From: Labrenzia sp. R4_2
GTDB taxonomy: Bacteria; Pseudomonadota; Alphaproteobacteria; Rhizobiales; Stappiaceae
DNA: 64,000 nucleotides
Assembly: GCF_017743865.1 (NCBI RefSeq)
Contig: NZ_JAGHRJ010000011.1
Location: 1-64,000 of the forward strand
Reading direction: 5' to 3'
Numbering within the stretch: position 1 is the first letter of the stretch; each line of letters begins with the position of its first letter. Shown one piece after another: positions 1 through 7,365 of this stretch. The notes under the pieces were generated by a model that made no database searches, had not been told where the DNA came from, and worked only from the letters and a program-made list of their open reading frames with translations. Both the position numbers and the translations under genes were made by a program.

Positions 1-191
1 CGGTGCAAGTCACGCTCACTCATCAAAACCCATCCCATGTCCGAACTCCCAACATCCCAAAGAACACGGGGAGCGTGACATTTTTGAATTGCGAATGTGA
101 GACATTTTAGCCCGGCGTCTACAAGCAAAATACGCATAATCTATCTTATGGAATATTTTTGATCAGAGCGTCAAAACACTCAGCGTCGGAG

Positions 192-482
192 CTAGATACC
201 GGACATGAGAACATCGATCGCACGCGTGATCAGTTCACTTTGATCCTTGATATTCCCGGCCCGTCGCAAATTCGACCGTCGCACGGCTCCAATCAGGCGG
301 GTTGCCAGAACCAATTGCTTTCCTTCATGCTCCAGTACTGGGTTGAGATATTTCACCGCTGGATAGTCGGACAGCAATGGAACAACGACCACGGCCGGGT
401 CAGGCGGCAGGAGGTCGCTTTCGATAACAACCATGAACACGCCGTTGTATTCCGCCACATCAAAGCGGCTTAGCTCTTCCAT
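192..482 (-). CDS. ccdB: CcdB-family toxin (first copy)
   Basis: A 96-residue CcdB-like protein. It has the family's hallmarks: an N-terminal strand region (FDVAEYNGVFMVVIESDLL), a VVVPL segment, a YLNPVLEHEGKQLVLATRLIGAV core and a C-terminal helix ending AIDVLMSGI. CcdB of plasmid F poisons DNA gyrase and acts after plasmid loss; the toxin is held by CcdA. The reading frame overlaps the 3' end of the upstream antitoxin by 13 bases, so the two are co-translated from one minus-strand operon. The last three residues are S-G-I, where F-plasmid CcdB has W-G-I; the Trp is important for gyrase poisoning, so toxicity or target may differ. Family assignment is firm, activity is inferred. Confidence 0.85.
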   Translation of the reverse strand: MEELSRFDVAEYNGVFMVVIESDLLPPDPAVVVVPLLSDYPAVKYLNPVLEHEGKQLVLATRLIGAVRRSNLRRAGNIKDQSELITRAIDVLMSGI

Positions 483-724
483 ACCGCACCGGCTGGACCC
501 GCGATAATGTCAGCCAGCGGGTGCCCGTTCTGCTCGTGCCACTCACGCTGTGCGTCAAACGCGTCTGCATTCTCTTCAAGCCATATCTTACGTTTCATCG
601 CCGAGACCGCTTTTTCCAGCGCTTCTTCCGCGACCGCTGTCACGTTGATCCCCAGTTCCTTTGCCTGATCAAGCGTTTCAGCATTCAGCCTTAAAGATGT
701 GCTCCGTCGAGCCGTCGTTACCAT
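470..724 (-). CDS. ccdA: CcdA-family antitoxin (first copy)
   Basis: An 84-residue antitoxin partner of the adjacent CcdB. The N-terminal part (TTARRSTSLRLNAETLDQAKELGINVTAVAEEALEKAV) is a ribbon-helix-helix DNA-binding domain. The C-terminal half, with the W-x-E-E-N-A-D-A-F-D segment and an E-Q-N-G-H-P-L-A motif, is the CcdB-neutralising tail. A longer frame exists upstream, but the ATG at 724 has a GGAG about nine bases ahead and gives the usual CcdA length, so I chose it. CcdA normally represses its own operon together with CcdB. It probably forms a plasmid-addiction module. Confidence 0.85.
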   Translation of the reverse strand: MVTTARRSTSLRLNAETLDQAKELGINVTAVAEEALEKAVSAMKRKIWLEENADAFDAQREWHEQNGHPLADIIAGPAGAVWKS

Positions 725-835
725 GATAACAAACTCCATATTGTACCGCAGAAGTGTATCACGGATGTGTAGTGCGGAAAAATCTCGTCCAGTGCAGACT
801 GGTTCAATTCTGAGCATGGAATTTTATTACCAAGA

Positions 836-1135
836 TCAAAAACCTTGAAAGAGCATATCCAAGGCTCTCGTGATTTCAGATTGCTGTACGTCCAGGCTTC
901 CGATGGGTTCGCTCAATTCTTGCACCTGTACAGCCGACAAAAACTGCGTCACCATCACATGAACCGCGCCATTGATCATGAAAACCGGGTTTAGAAAGCG
1001 CGCTGGAGTTGGCGCTTCAGATTCCGGCATAAGTGGTACAACAACGCGCGTGTTCAGGTCGTCAAGCAGGTCCGCCTGGACGTCCAGAACCAGGCCATCG
1101 CCGGATTTAAGCCTGTAGATTTTATTGCGCGCCAT
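836..1135 (-). CDS. ccdB: CcdB-family toxin (second copy)
   Basis: A second, divergent CcdB-like protein of 99 residues. It shares the VVVPL strand, the RFLNPVF segment and the helix ending in LDMLFQGF with the family. It is clearly not a recent duplicate of the neighbouring copy: outside the family motifs the two differ at most positions. The C-terminal tripeptide is Q-G-F rather than the W-G-I of the F-plasmid toxin. Its start codon overlaps the stop of the upstream ccdA by one base (TAATG), giving a coupled antitoxin-toxin operon on the minus strand. Likely role: post-segregational killing or stabilisation of this plasmid segment. Confidence 0.85.
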   Translation of the reverse strand: MARNKIYRLKSGDGLVLDVQADLLDDLNTRVVVPLMPESEAPTPARFLNPVFMINGAVHVMVTQFLSAVQVQELSEPIGSLDVQQSEITRALDMLFQGF

Positions 1136-1368
1136 TAAAACAGCCGGGACTTGGCCAGCGGCATGCCATGTTCCTCGACGAATTCATTGGAGCTTTTGAG
1201 AGCAGACTGGTTTTCATGCCGCCACTGATCCGCCATTGATCTAGAGACAGCTAACTGTATGCCTTCTTCGGCCGCCTTAGAGATGTTAATCCCAAGCTGT
1301 TTAGCAGACTGCACCAACACAGGGTCGATTGTAAGATTTGTCGGCTTGCGCGCAGGATGCGAGGCCAT
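1135..1368 (-). CDS. ccdA: CcdA-family antitoxin (second copy)
   Basis: A 77-residue CcdA-like antitoxin: ribbon-helix-helix N-terminus (KPTNLTIDPVLVQSAKQLGINISKAAEEGI) followed by the toxin-binding tail with W-R-H-E-N-Q and EEHGMPLAKSRLF, the conserved end of chromosomal and plasmid CcdA proteins. It is first in its operon, followed directly by its toxin with a one-base overlap. Two different ccdAB modules in tandem on the same strand, about 110 bases apart, make a stacked addiction locus. Cross-neutralisation between the pairs is possible but unknown. Confidence 0.85.
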   Translation of the reverse strand: MASHPARKPTNLTIDPVLVQSAKQLGINISKAAEEGIQLAVSRSMADQWRHENQSALKSSNEFVEEHGMPLAKSRLF

Positions 1369-1693
1369 TCAGCGAACTCCATGATTGCGGATAAGCAAAA
1401 CAATAGGCATGTAAATGCGCCTAACTAATGCGCACTGTAATACGTATGATCATTTAGCGCATCAAAATTTGAGCGAGCTCGAAAGATGACAGACTCGGGC
1501 TATCCAGTCCAAACAGCGTGCGGCAGTTCCCCAACTTTACCGCAATGGGGAAATTTCGAACCGGAAACCTTGTGCCAGCACGCTGTTATGGTGTTTAGAA
1601 GACACAGCACCGCACAAGAGTCGGACCTTGATGCCGCAAAGGCATAGCTCTCGGCCGGACAGACAACAATAACGACCTCACGGAGGCGCTTCA
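1369..1693. other. Intergenic region between ccdA and pyrC with short repeats
   Basis: This 325-base gap separates the leftward ccd operon from rightward pyrC and must hold both promoters. The hexamer ATGCGC occurs at 1415-1420 and 1428-1433, and its inverse GCGCAT at 1457-1462. These lie upstream of the second ccdA and are plausible CcdA operator half-sites, but this is only pattern-based. No gene is recognisable. The pyrC ribosome binding site GGAGG lies at 1682-1686. Confidence 0.35.
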
Positions 1694-2761
1694 GTGACCC
1701 AAACCGAGCTGACAATCCGCCAACCTGACGACTGGCATCTTCATCTGCGCGATGGCGCCATGCTGGAAGCGGTGTTGCCGCACACAAGCGCAAATTTTGC
1801 GCGCGCCATCATCATGCCGAACCTGGTGCCACCGGTCGTGCGCACCGAGCACGCGCAGGCTTACCGAGAGCGCATCTTGAACGTGCTGCCGGCCGGTCAC
1901 AGCTTCGAGCCGCTGATGACGCTGTACCTTACCGAGGCCTCCGATCCGGCCGATGTGCGCAAAGGCGCAGAAAGCAGTTTGATCACGGCGCTGAAGCTTT
2001 ATCCGTCCGGAGCGACGACGAATTCTGAAAACGGCGTCCGGGATTTTGAAAAGATCTATCCAGTTCTGGAAACCATGAGCGAGGTAGATGTGCCCCTGTT
2101 GGTCCACGGCGAGGTCACCGACGCTGACATCGACATCTTCGACAGGGAAGCCGTTTTCCTGGAGCGTGTGTTGTTGCCAATCCGGGAGAAGTTTCCCGAA
2201 CTTCGCATCGTTTTGGAACACGCCACAACGTCCCATGCGATTGACTTCGTGAAGGCCGCAAAAGCGCGCACCTCGGCGACCATCACCACCCACCACCTGA
2301 TCATCAACCGCAACGCCATTCTGGCCGGCGGGATCAAGCCGCATTATTACTGCCTGCCGGTGGCAAAGCGCGAAAAACACCGTCTTGCCCTGCGCGAAGC
2401 AGCAACCTCCGGCGACCCGCGGTTCTTCCTTGGCACCGACTCTGCCCCGCACACTGACACGGCAAAAGAAAGCGCCTGCGGCTGCGCCGGCATTTTCTCG
2501 TCAATCAATACAATCAACTGCCTGGCGCATGTGTTTGAAGAAGACGGCGCACTCGACAAGCTGGAAGGGTTTGCCTCACTAAATGGTCCAGCGTTCTACA
2601 AGCTGCCGCCAAACGAGCGCCGCATCCGCCTTTTCAAAAGCGCAGATCCGGTCAGCTTCCCGGACAAGATCCAGTTTCCGGAAGGCACAGTCACCGTCTT
2701 TGATCCCGGCTACCCGCTTCACTGGCAGCATGAACCGGTCGCCGCAGCGGCTGCCGCCTAA
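1694..2761 (+). CDS. pyrC: Dihydroorotase (class II, E. coli PyrC type)
   Basis: A 355-residue dihydroorotase, which interconverts N-carbamoyl-aspartate and dihydroorotate in de novo pyrimidine synthesis. The zinc-binding DWHLHLRDG motif sits at residues about 12-20, the carboxylated lysine region is ALKLYPSGATTNSENGV, and further metal ligands lie in VHGEV, LEHATT and TTHHL. The catalytic aspartate is in FFLGTDSAPH. Length fits E. coli PyrC (about 348) with a short alanine-rich tail. The start is a GTG at 1694 with GGAGG seven bases upstream; no ATG is better placed. It stands alone, with no other pyr gene visible, and is followed by a strong terminator. A pyrimidine gene on a conjugative plasmid is unusual. 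Confidence 0.95.
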   Translation: MTQTELTIRQPDDWHLHLRDGAMLEAVLPHTSANFARAIIMPNLVPPVVRTEHAQAYRERILNVLPAGHSFEPLMTLYLTEASDPADVRKGAESSLITALKLYPSGATTNSENGVRDFEKIYPVLETMSEVDVPLLVHGEVTDADIDIFDREAVFLERVLLPIREKFPELRIVLEHATTSHAIDFVKAAKARTSATITTHHLIINRNAILAGGIKPHYYCLPVAKREKHRLALREAATSGDPRFFLGTDSAPHTDTAKESACGCAGIFSSINTINCLAHVFEEDGALDKLEGFASLNGPAFYKLPPNERRIRLFKSADPVSFPDKIQFPEGTVTVFDPGYPLHWQHEPVAAAAAA

Positions 2762-2802
2762 AGCCAAGATGCCCAAACATTCGGCGGGCTTCTGCTCACC
2801 GA

Positions 2803-2842
2803 AAAAAGGAAGGATCCGGACAGACACTCCGGGTCCTTTTTC
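2803..2842 (+). terminator. Rho-independent terminator after pyrC
   Basis: A 10-bp stem with one wobble pair (AGGATCCGGA / TCCGGGTCCT) around a 7-base loop, followed by a run of five T. An A-run just upstream could let it work in both directions. It isolates pyrC from the nucleotide-sugar genes downstream. Confidence 0.85.
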
Positions 2843-3010
2843 GTGTTTGGGCCCCTATCCTTTACCGGCCAGAAGGGGCAGCAGCCGAATTTCCACCGCA
2901 AGTACCCAGGAATGATCTGGACAGCGCTGCATCCGGTGAATACCTAGAGCGGGCACCCTTCTTTCCGCCCCCGGCCCTGCCTGCCGGACGCAGATCTATA
3001 AAGAGACAGC

Positions 3011-4024
3011 ATGCTTCAAACGAAACGCGCCTTTATCACTGGGTCTGCCGGTTTTATCGGCTTTCATCTGGCCGAGCTGTTGTTGCAGGAAGGCTGGGAG
3101 GTTGCCGGCTTTGACGGCCTGACGGACTACTACGATGTGCGGCTGAAAGAACGCCGCCACGAGATCCTGCATCAGCACGGTACGTTTTCCTCCACCATTG
3201 CGCAACTGGAAGACACAACGTCTGTTTCTAAGAGCATTGCGAATTTCAAACCGGATGTGATCGTTCACCTCGCGGCCCAGGCCGGGGTGCGTTACAGCCT
3301 TGAGAACCCGCGCGCCTATGTCGATGCCAACGTCGTCGGCACACTCAACATCATGGAGGCTGCGCGCGCCGCCAATGTTCAGCATCTGCTGATGGCCTCC
3401 ACCAGCTCGGTTTATGGCGCGAACACTGAAATGCCGTTCGATGAAAACCAGAAAACCGATACGCCGCTGACGATTTACGCCGCTACGAAGAAAGCGAACG
3501 AGGCGATGGGGCATGCCTGGGCGCATATTCATCAAATCCCGATCACCATGTTCCGGTTCTTCACGGTTTACGGCCCTTGGGGCCGCCCGGATATGGCCCT
3601 TTTCAAGTTCACCAAGGGGATCCTGGAAGGCACGCCAATCGACATCTACAATCACGGCGAGATGTACCGCGACTTCACCTATGTAGCCGATCTGGTGCGC
3701 GGCATTCGCGGCCTGATGGATGCGGTTCCGGGAAGCGGGGATGCCGCCTCGGATACAGACAATTTAAGTCCCGTTGCGCCCTACCGGGTGGTCAATATCG
3801 GCAACTCGGACAAGGTCCGCTTGCTCGATTTTATTGAGGCGATCGAAGATGAACTCGGCAAGAAGGCAATCCGCAACTTGATGCCGATGCAAACCGGCGA
3901 TGTGCCGGCGACCTGGGCCGATGCCACGTTGCTGCAGGACCTGACCGGCTACAAGCCCGAGACACCGTTCCGCGAAGGCGTTGCCAAGTTCGTGCAGTGG
4001 TACCGCGACTATTACAAGGTCTAA
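3011..4024 (+). CDS. lpsL: UDP-glucuronate 4-epimerase
   Basis: An extended SDR epimerase of 337 residues, closest in pattern to rhizobial LpsL and other UDP-glucuronate 4-epimerases that make UDP-galacturonate for surface polysaccharide. Visible features are the Rossmann motif GSAGFIGFHLAE near the N-terminus, the FDGLTDYYDVRLKERR segment typical of this subfamily, HLAAQAGVRYSLENP, the Ser in ASTSSVYG, the catalytic Y-A-A-T-K, and FRFFTVYGPWGRPDMA. It starts seven bases before the next gene's leader begins and is almost certainly co-transcribed with the UDP-sugar dehydrogenase. Substrate specificity is inferred from family pattern only. Confidence 0.88.
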   Translation: MLQTKRAFITGSAGFIGFHLAELLLQEGWEVAGFDGLTDYYDVRLKERRHEILHQHGTFSSTIAQLEDTTSVSKSIANFKPDVIVHLAAQAGVRYSLENPRAYVDANVVGTLNIMEAARAANVQHLLMASTSSVYGANTEMPFDENQKTDTPLTIYAATKKANEAMGHAWAHIHQIPITMFRFFTVYGPWGRPDMALFKFTKGILEGTPIDIYNHGEMYRDFTYVADLVRGIRGLMDAVPGSGDAASDTDNLSPVAPYRVVNIGNSDKVRLLDFIEAIEDELGKKAIRNLMPMQTGDVPATWADATLLQDLTGYKPETPFREGVAKFVQWYRDYYKV

Positions 4025-4031
4025 AGCTGAG

Positions 4032-5315
4032 ATGAGGAACAGAACCCCGGCACAGGCAAAAATTGCTGTCATCGGCCTTGGTTATGTCGGCCTGCCGCTG
4101 GCGGCCGAATTTGGCAAGACGCACGCGGTCATGGGGTTTGACATCAATCCGGAGCGGATTGCCCAGCTGAGTGCAGGCACCGACACGACGCTCGAAGTCT
4201 CGAAAGATGACCTCACCGCTGCGACACACCTGCGGTTTACCTCCGATCCTCAGGAACTGGCAGAGTGCGACACCTATATCGTCACGGTGCCAACGCCAAT
4301 TGATGCTTATAAGCAGCCTGATCTCGGCCCCCTCCTCCGCGCCAGCGAGACCATCGGCAAGGTTCTGACGCCCGGCGATCTGGTGATCTACGAAAGCACG
4401 GTCTATCCCGGCGCAACGGAAGAAGACTGTGTGCCAGTGTTGGAGCGGGTGTCCGGTCTCACCTTCAACGAAGATTTCTTTGCAGGCTACAGCCCGGAGC
4501 GGATCAATCCGGGCGACAAGTCCCACCGCCTACCACAGATCTGCAAGGTCACGTCCGGCTCAACACCGGAAGCTGCCGACTTCGTCGATCAGCTCTATGC
4601 CGGGATTGTCACGGCCGGCACCCACAAGGCACCCTCGATCCGGGTCGCGGAAGCCGCAAAGGTGATTGAGAACACGCAGCGGGACCTCAATATCGCGCTC
4701 ATCAACGAGTTGGCAATCATCTTCAATCGGCTGGATATCGATACTGAAGCCGTCCTGAAAGCGGCTGGAACAAAGTGGAATTTCCTGCCCTTCCGCCCCG
4801 GCCTCGTTGGCGGGCACTGCATTGGCGTTGACCCCTACTACCTGACCCACAAAGCCCAGGCGACCGGCTATCACCCGGAGATCATTCTGGCCGGACGGCG
4901 GCTGAATGATGGGATGGGGGCCTATGTGGTCTCCGAGATGGTCAAGGCCATGACCCGCAAGGACCTGCCCGTCACCGGTTCCAGAATTCTTGTCATGGGC
5001 CTCGCGTTCAAGGAAAACTGCCCGGATCTTCGCAACACCGGCGTTGCCGGAATTCTTGAGGAACTGAAGGACTACAACGTTTCGGTCGATGTCCATGACC
5101 CCTGGGTTGATGGAGCAGCTGCGCATGACGAATACGGCATCCAGCCTGTGGAACACCCGGCGGAAGGTTCCTACGACGCCATCATCGTTGCCGTCGCCCA
5201 CCAGGCCTTCAAGGACCTCGGCATCGACAAAATCCACGCATTCGGCAAACCCGGTGCCCTGGTCTACGACCTGAAATGCATGTTCCCAGCGGAAGAAACC
5301 GGCCTGCGGCTTTGA
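4032..5315 (+). CDS. UDP-sugar 6-dehydrogenase (TviB/WbpO-like)
   Basis: A nucleotide-sugar dehydrogenase of 427 residues. The N-terminal NAD-binding motif is GLGYVGLPLAAEFG, the central segment has the conserved PERINPGDK, and the catalytic cysteine lies in GGHCIGVDPYYL. The C-terminal domain carries GLAFKENCPDLRN. These features fit the Vi-antigen TviB / WbpO group that oxidises UDP-N-acetyl-hexosamine to the uronic acid, rather than short UDP-glucose dehydrogenases, but the substrate is not provable here. A longer frame opens at 3981 inside the previous gene; the ATG at 4032, eight bases after that gene's stop, is preferred. Paired with the epimerase, it supplies acidic sugars for the polysaccharide encoded further right. 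Confidence 0.88.
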   Translation: MRNRTPAQAKIAVIGLGYVGLPLAAEFGKTHAVMGFDINPERIAQLSAGTDTTLEVSKDDLTAATHLRFTSDPQELAECDTYIVTVPTPIDAYKQPDLGPLLRASETIGKVLTPGDLVIYESTVYPGATEEDCVPVLERVSGLTFNEDFFAGYSPERINPGDKSHRLPQICKVTSGSTPEAADFVDQLYAGIVTAGTHKAPSIRVAEAAKVIENTQRDLNIALINELAIIFNRLDIDTEAVLKAAGTKWNFLPFRPGLVGGHCIGVDPYYLTHKAQATGYHPEIILAGRRLNDGMGAYVVSEMVKAMTRKDLPVTGSRILVMGLAFKENCPDLRNTGVAGILEELKDYNVSVDVHDPWVDGAAAHDEYGIQPVEHPAEGSYDAIIVAVAHQAFKDLGIDKIHAFGKPGALVYDLKCMFPAEETGLRL

Positions 5316-5720
5316 ATTGGCTAGTAATTAGAGAATTCCGATAGTTGACGCCTTTCGGCGCCTAAAATGCATTTGGCGCACCCGTGCAGATGTGTTGCTG
5401 AAACCAACCGGTTGCCCTGTTTCCAAAAATTGCAATCAATTTGCGCTCCGGCACGCTGTGATTTCTATTCACCACCAATAGGTGTGGATAAAAATTTTCG
5501 CCTCTTGAGATAGCGCCATCTTCCATGTTGGGTTGCACCCCTTCGCAACGCAATCTGAACCTGATTGCGGTAGCCGTATCTCATTGATCTACAATATAAA
5601 AGGACCTCCGAATGACCACCGGAGAACCTGGACGTCTCCCTGCGTCTGGACCGTCAAACTGTGCCCTGACACAATACAACCATTGCGTCAAAGCCTCCTC
5701 AACCAGCATGGGAGGTTACG
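5316..5720. other. Intergenic region upstream of the trb operon
   Basis: A 405-base gap that should contain the trb promoter. No protein is recognised. A small inverted repeat (CTCCG / CGGAG at 5606-5610 and 5620-5624) precedes the operon, and a GGAGG at 5711-5715 serves the first gene. No convincing LuxR/TraR-type tra box was found. Confidence 0.4.
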
Positions 5721-6725
5721 TTGAGGAACGTTGAAAGCCGCCGCCGGCTTATCGCCGGACTGGAAGACTCGTTGGGGTCAACGATCCTCTCGGCACTGAC
5801 AGACTCGGCTGTTGTCGAAATCATGCTCAACCCGGATGGACAGCTCTTTATCGAGCGCATCGGCGTGGGCATGGAGTTCTCCGGCGACATGACGCCCCAC
5901 GACGCTCAGATCATCATTGGTAAGGTCGCACACGCGCTCGGCACGGAAATCACCTCTGGCAAGCCAATCATTTCCGGCGAGTTGCCGATAGGCGGTCATC
6001 GTTTCGAGGGCCTTTTGCCGCCGGTTGTTTCCAGGCCGTCCTTTACGATCCGCAAGAAAGCTTCGCTGCTCATCGCTCTGTCGAAGTACGTCGAGGACGG
6101 CCTGATGCTAGAAGCCCAGGCCTCCGTGATCCGGGATGCCGTTGCTAATCGGAAAAACATTCTGGTCTCGGGCGGTACTGGCACTGGCAAAACAACGCTG
6201 GCGAACGCAATTATCGCGGAAATGGTCTCGGTCGCTCCGGACCACCGCCTTGTCATTTTGGAAGACACCGCAGAAATCCAATGTACGGCAAGGAATGCTG
6301 TAACCCTTCACACGTCCGACACCGTCGATATGCAGCGGCTTCTGAAATCGACCATGCGCTTGCGCCCTGACAGGATCATCGTCGGCGAAGTGCGCGATGG
6401 CGCGGCGCTCACACTGCTAAAAGCCTGGAACACGGGTCACCCCGGCGGCATTGCCACAGTTCACTCCGACACTGCCTTCACCGCACTGACGCGCCTTGAA
6501 CAGTTGATCGCAGAAGTTTCTCAGCAGCCTATGCCGGACGTCATTGCTGACGCCGTCGACCTCATCGTCTCGATCGAGCGCTCTTCGACGCACGGACGCA
6601 TCGTTCGGGACATCATCAGCGTCTCCGGATACCGGGACGGCGCCTATGACGTTCACTCAGCCGTTTCGCCTCAGTTGCTCAATAAGAATTCCAAAGACAG
6701 GCAAGGGACCCTTTATGTCGCGTAA
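5721..6725 (+). CDS. trbB: TrbB, VirB11-like conjugation ATPase
   Basis: A 334-residue hexameric traffic ATPase of the TrbB/VirB11 family, which powers pilus assembly and substrate transfer at the inner membrane of the type IV secretion system. The Walker A motif GGTGTGKTT is at about residues 151-159. An Asp box (LVILEDTAEIQ), the MRLRPDRIIVGEVRDG Walker B region and the His box GHPGGIATVHSD follow in the normal order. The start is a TTG at 5721, five bases after a perfect GGGAGG; there is no better ATG. It heads the trb operon and overlaps trbC by 11 bases. Confidence 0.93.
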   Translation: MRNVESRRRLIAGLEDSLGSTILSALTDSAVVEIMLNPDGQLFIERIGVGMEFSGDMTPHDAQIIIGKVAHALGTEITSGKPIISGELPIGGHRFEGLLPPVVSRPSFTIRKKASLLIALSKYVEDGLMLEAQASVIRDAVANRKNILVSGGTGTGKTTLANAIIAEMVSVAPDHRLVILEDTAEIQCTARNAVTLHTSDTVDMQRLLKSTMRLRPDRIIVGEVRDGAALTLLKAWNTGHPGGIATVHSDTAFTALTRLEQLIAEVSQQPMPDVIADAVDLIVSIERSSTHGRIVRDIISVSGYRDGAYDVHSAVSPQLLNKNSKDRQGTLYVA

Positions 6726-7074
6726 TACTGCATTTCTTTTCGCCCTCGTAAGCGCCGGGCTTTTCTTCATAGACCCAGCCTTTGCCGCTGGTGGTGGGTC
6801 GCTTCCCTGGGAAGGGCCGCTGCAGCAGATCCAGGCCTCGATCAACGGTCCGGTCGCCGGCGCCGTTGGCATGATAGCGGTCGCTGTTGCCGGTGCCATG
6901 CTGATCTTCGGGGGCGAACTCAACGACTTTGCCCGCCGCTTGGCCTACGTCGTTCTTGTTCTGGGTGTCCTCCTCGGTGCGTCCACAATCGTTGGTCTGT
7001 TCGGGTCTTCCGGTGCGTCCATCGGTCTTGCTCCAGATGGCACGGCAGCTTCCATGGAACCGGCTGATGACTGA
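6715..7074 (+). CDS. trbC: TrbC, pilin subunit of the conjugation system
   Basis: A 119-residue VirB2-like pilin precursor. It has a signal peptide (hydrophobic FLFALVSAGLFFIDPAFA with cleavage likely after AFA), then a mature region with two hydrophobic helices (AGAVGMIAVAVAGAMLIF and LAYVVLVLGVLLGASTIV). The ATG at 6715 overlaps the trbB stop by 11 bases; the longer frame upstream is only the out-of-frame shadow of trbB. In RP4 and Ti systems TrbC is processed and circularised, in part by a TraF-type peptidase, and traF is present at 22.3 kb. Confidence 0.9.
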   Translation: MSRNTAFLFALVSAGLFFIDPAFAAGGGSLPWEGPLQQIQASINGPVAGAVGMIAVAVAGAMLIFGGELNDFARRLAYVVLVLGVLLGASTIVGLFGSSGASIGLAPDGTAASMEPADD

Positions 7075-7363
7075 TGTGCCGGGCCTCAACAAAGCGCGGA
7101 TCCACCGCGCTCTTTCACGCCCGACACTGTTGTTCGGAGCAGACCGGGAGCTGGTGCTTTTGACCGGTCTTGCCTCGGTCATTCTGATTTTCGTGATCCT
7201 GAAGCCTTATGCCGCTGTGCTCGGCGTTGCGATCTGGATCGTGGTGGTTGGCGTGCTGCGGATGATGGCCAAGGCAGACCCTATGATGCGCTCTGTCTAT
7301 CTGCGGCACGTCAAATACCGCGCCACTTACCGGCCGACATCCACGCCCTGGCGGAAATACTGA
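7067..7363 (+). CDS. trbD: TrbD, VirB3-like membrane protein
   Basis: A 98-residue inner-membrane protein of the VirB3/TrbD family. The characteristic N-terminal stretch (GLNKARIHRALSRPTLLFGADRELVLLTG) precedes two close transmembrane segments (LASVILIFVILKPYAAVLGV and AIWIVVVGVLRMM). The ATG at 7067 overlaps the trbC stop by eight bases and two bases separate its stop from trbE, so translation is coupled. TrbD works with TrbE and the pilin in the assembly machinery. Confidence 0.9.
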   Translation: MTDVPGLNKARIHRALSRPTLLFGADRELVLLTGLASVILIFVILKPYAAVLGVAIWIVVVGVLRMMAKADPMMRSVYLRHVKYRATYRPTSTPWRKY

Positions 7364-7365
7364 CC

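Noticed and set aside
1691..2452. Long minus-strand open frame of 253 codons opposite pyrC
   Set aside because: It is a shadow frame; pyrC on the other strand has all family motifs.
2603..2827. Small frames at the end of pyrC
   Set aside because: They are in the wrong frame within pyrC and its terminator.
3831..4526. 231-codon minus-strand frame opposite the UDP-sugar dehydrogenase
   Set aside because: Shadow of two well-supported genes with catalytic motifs on the plus strand.
5380..5400. GTGCAGAT resembling half of a tra box upstream of trbB
   Set aside because: Only one half matches the known 18-base palindrome, and no traR/traI-like genes are in the window.
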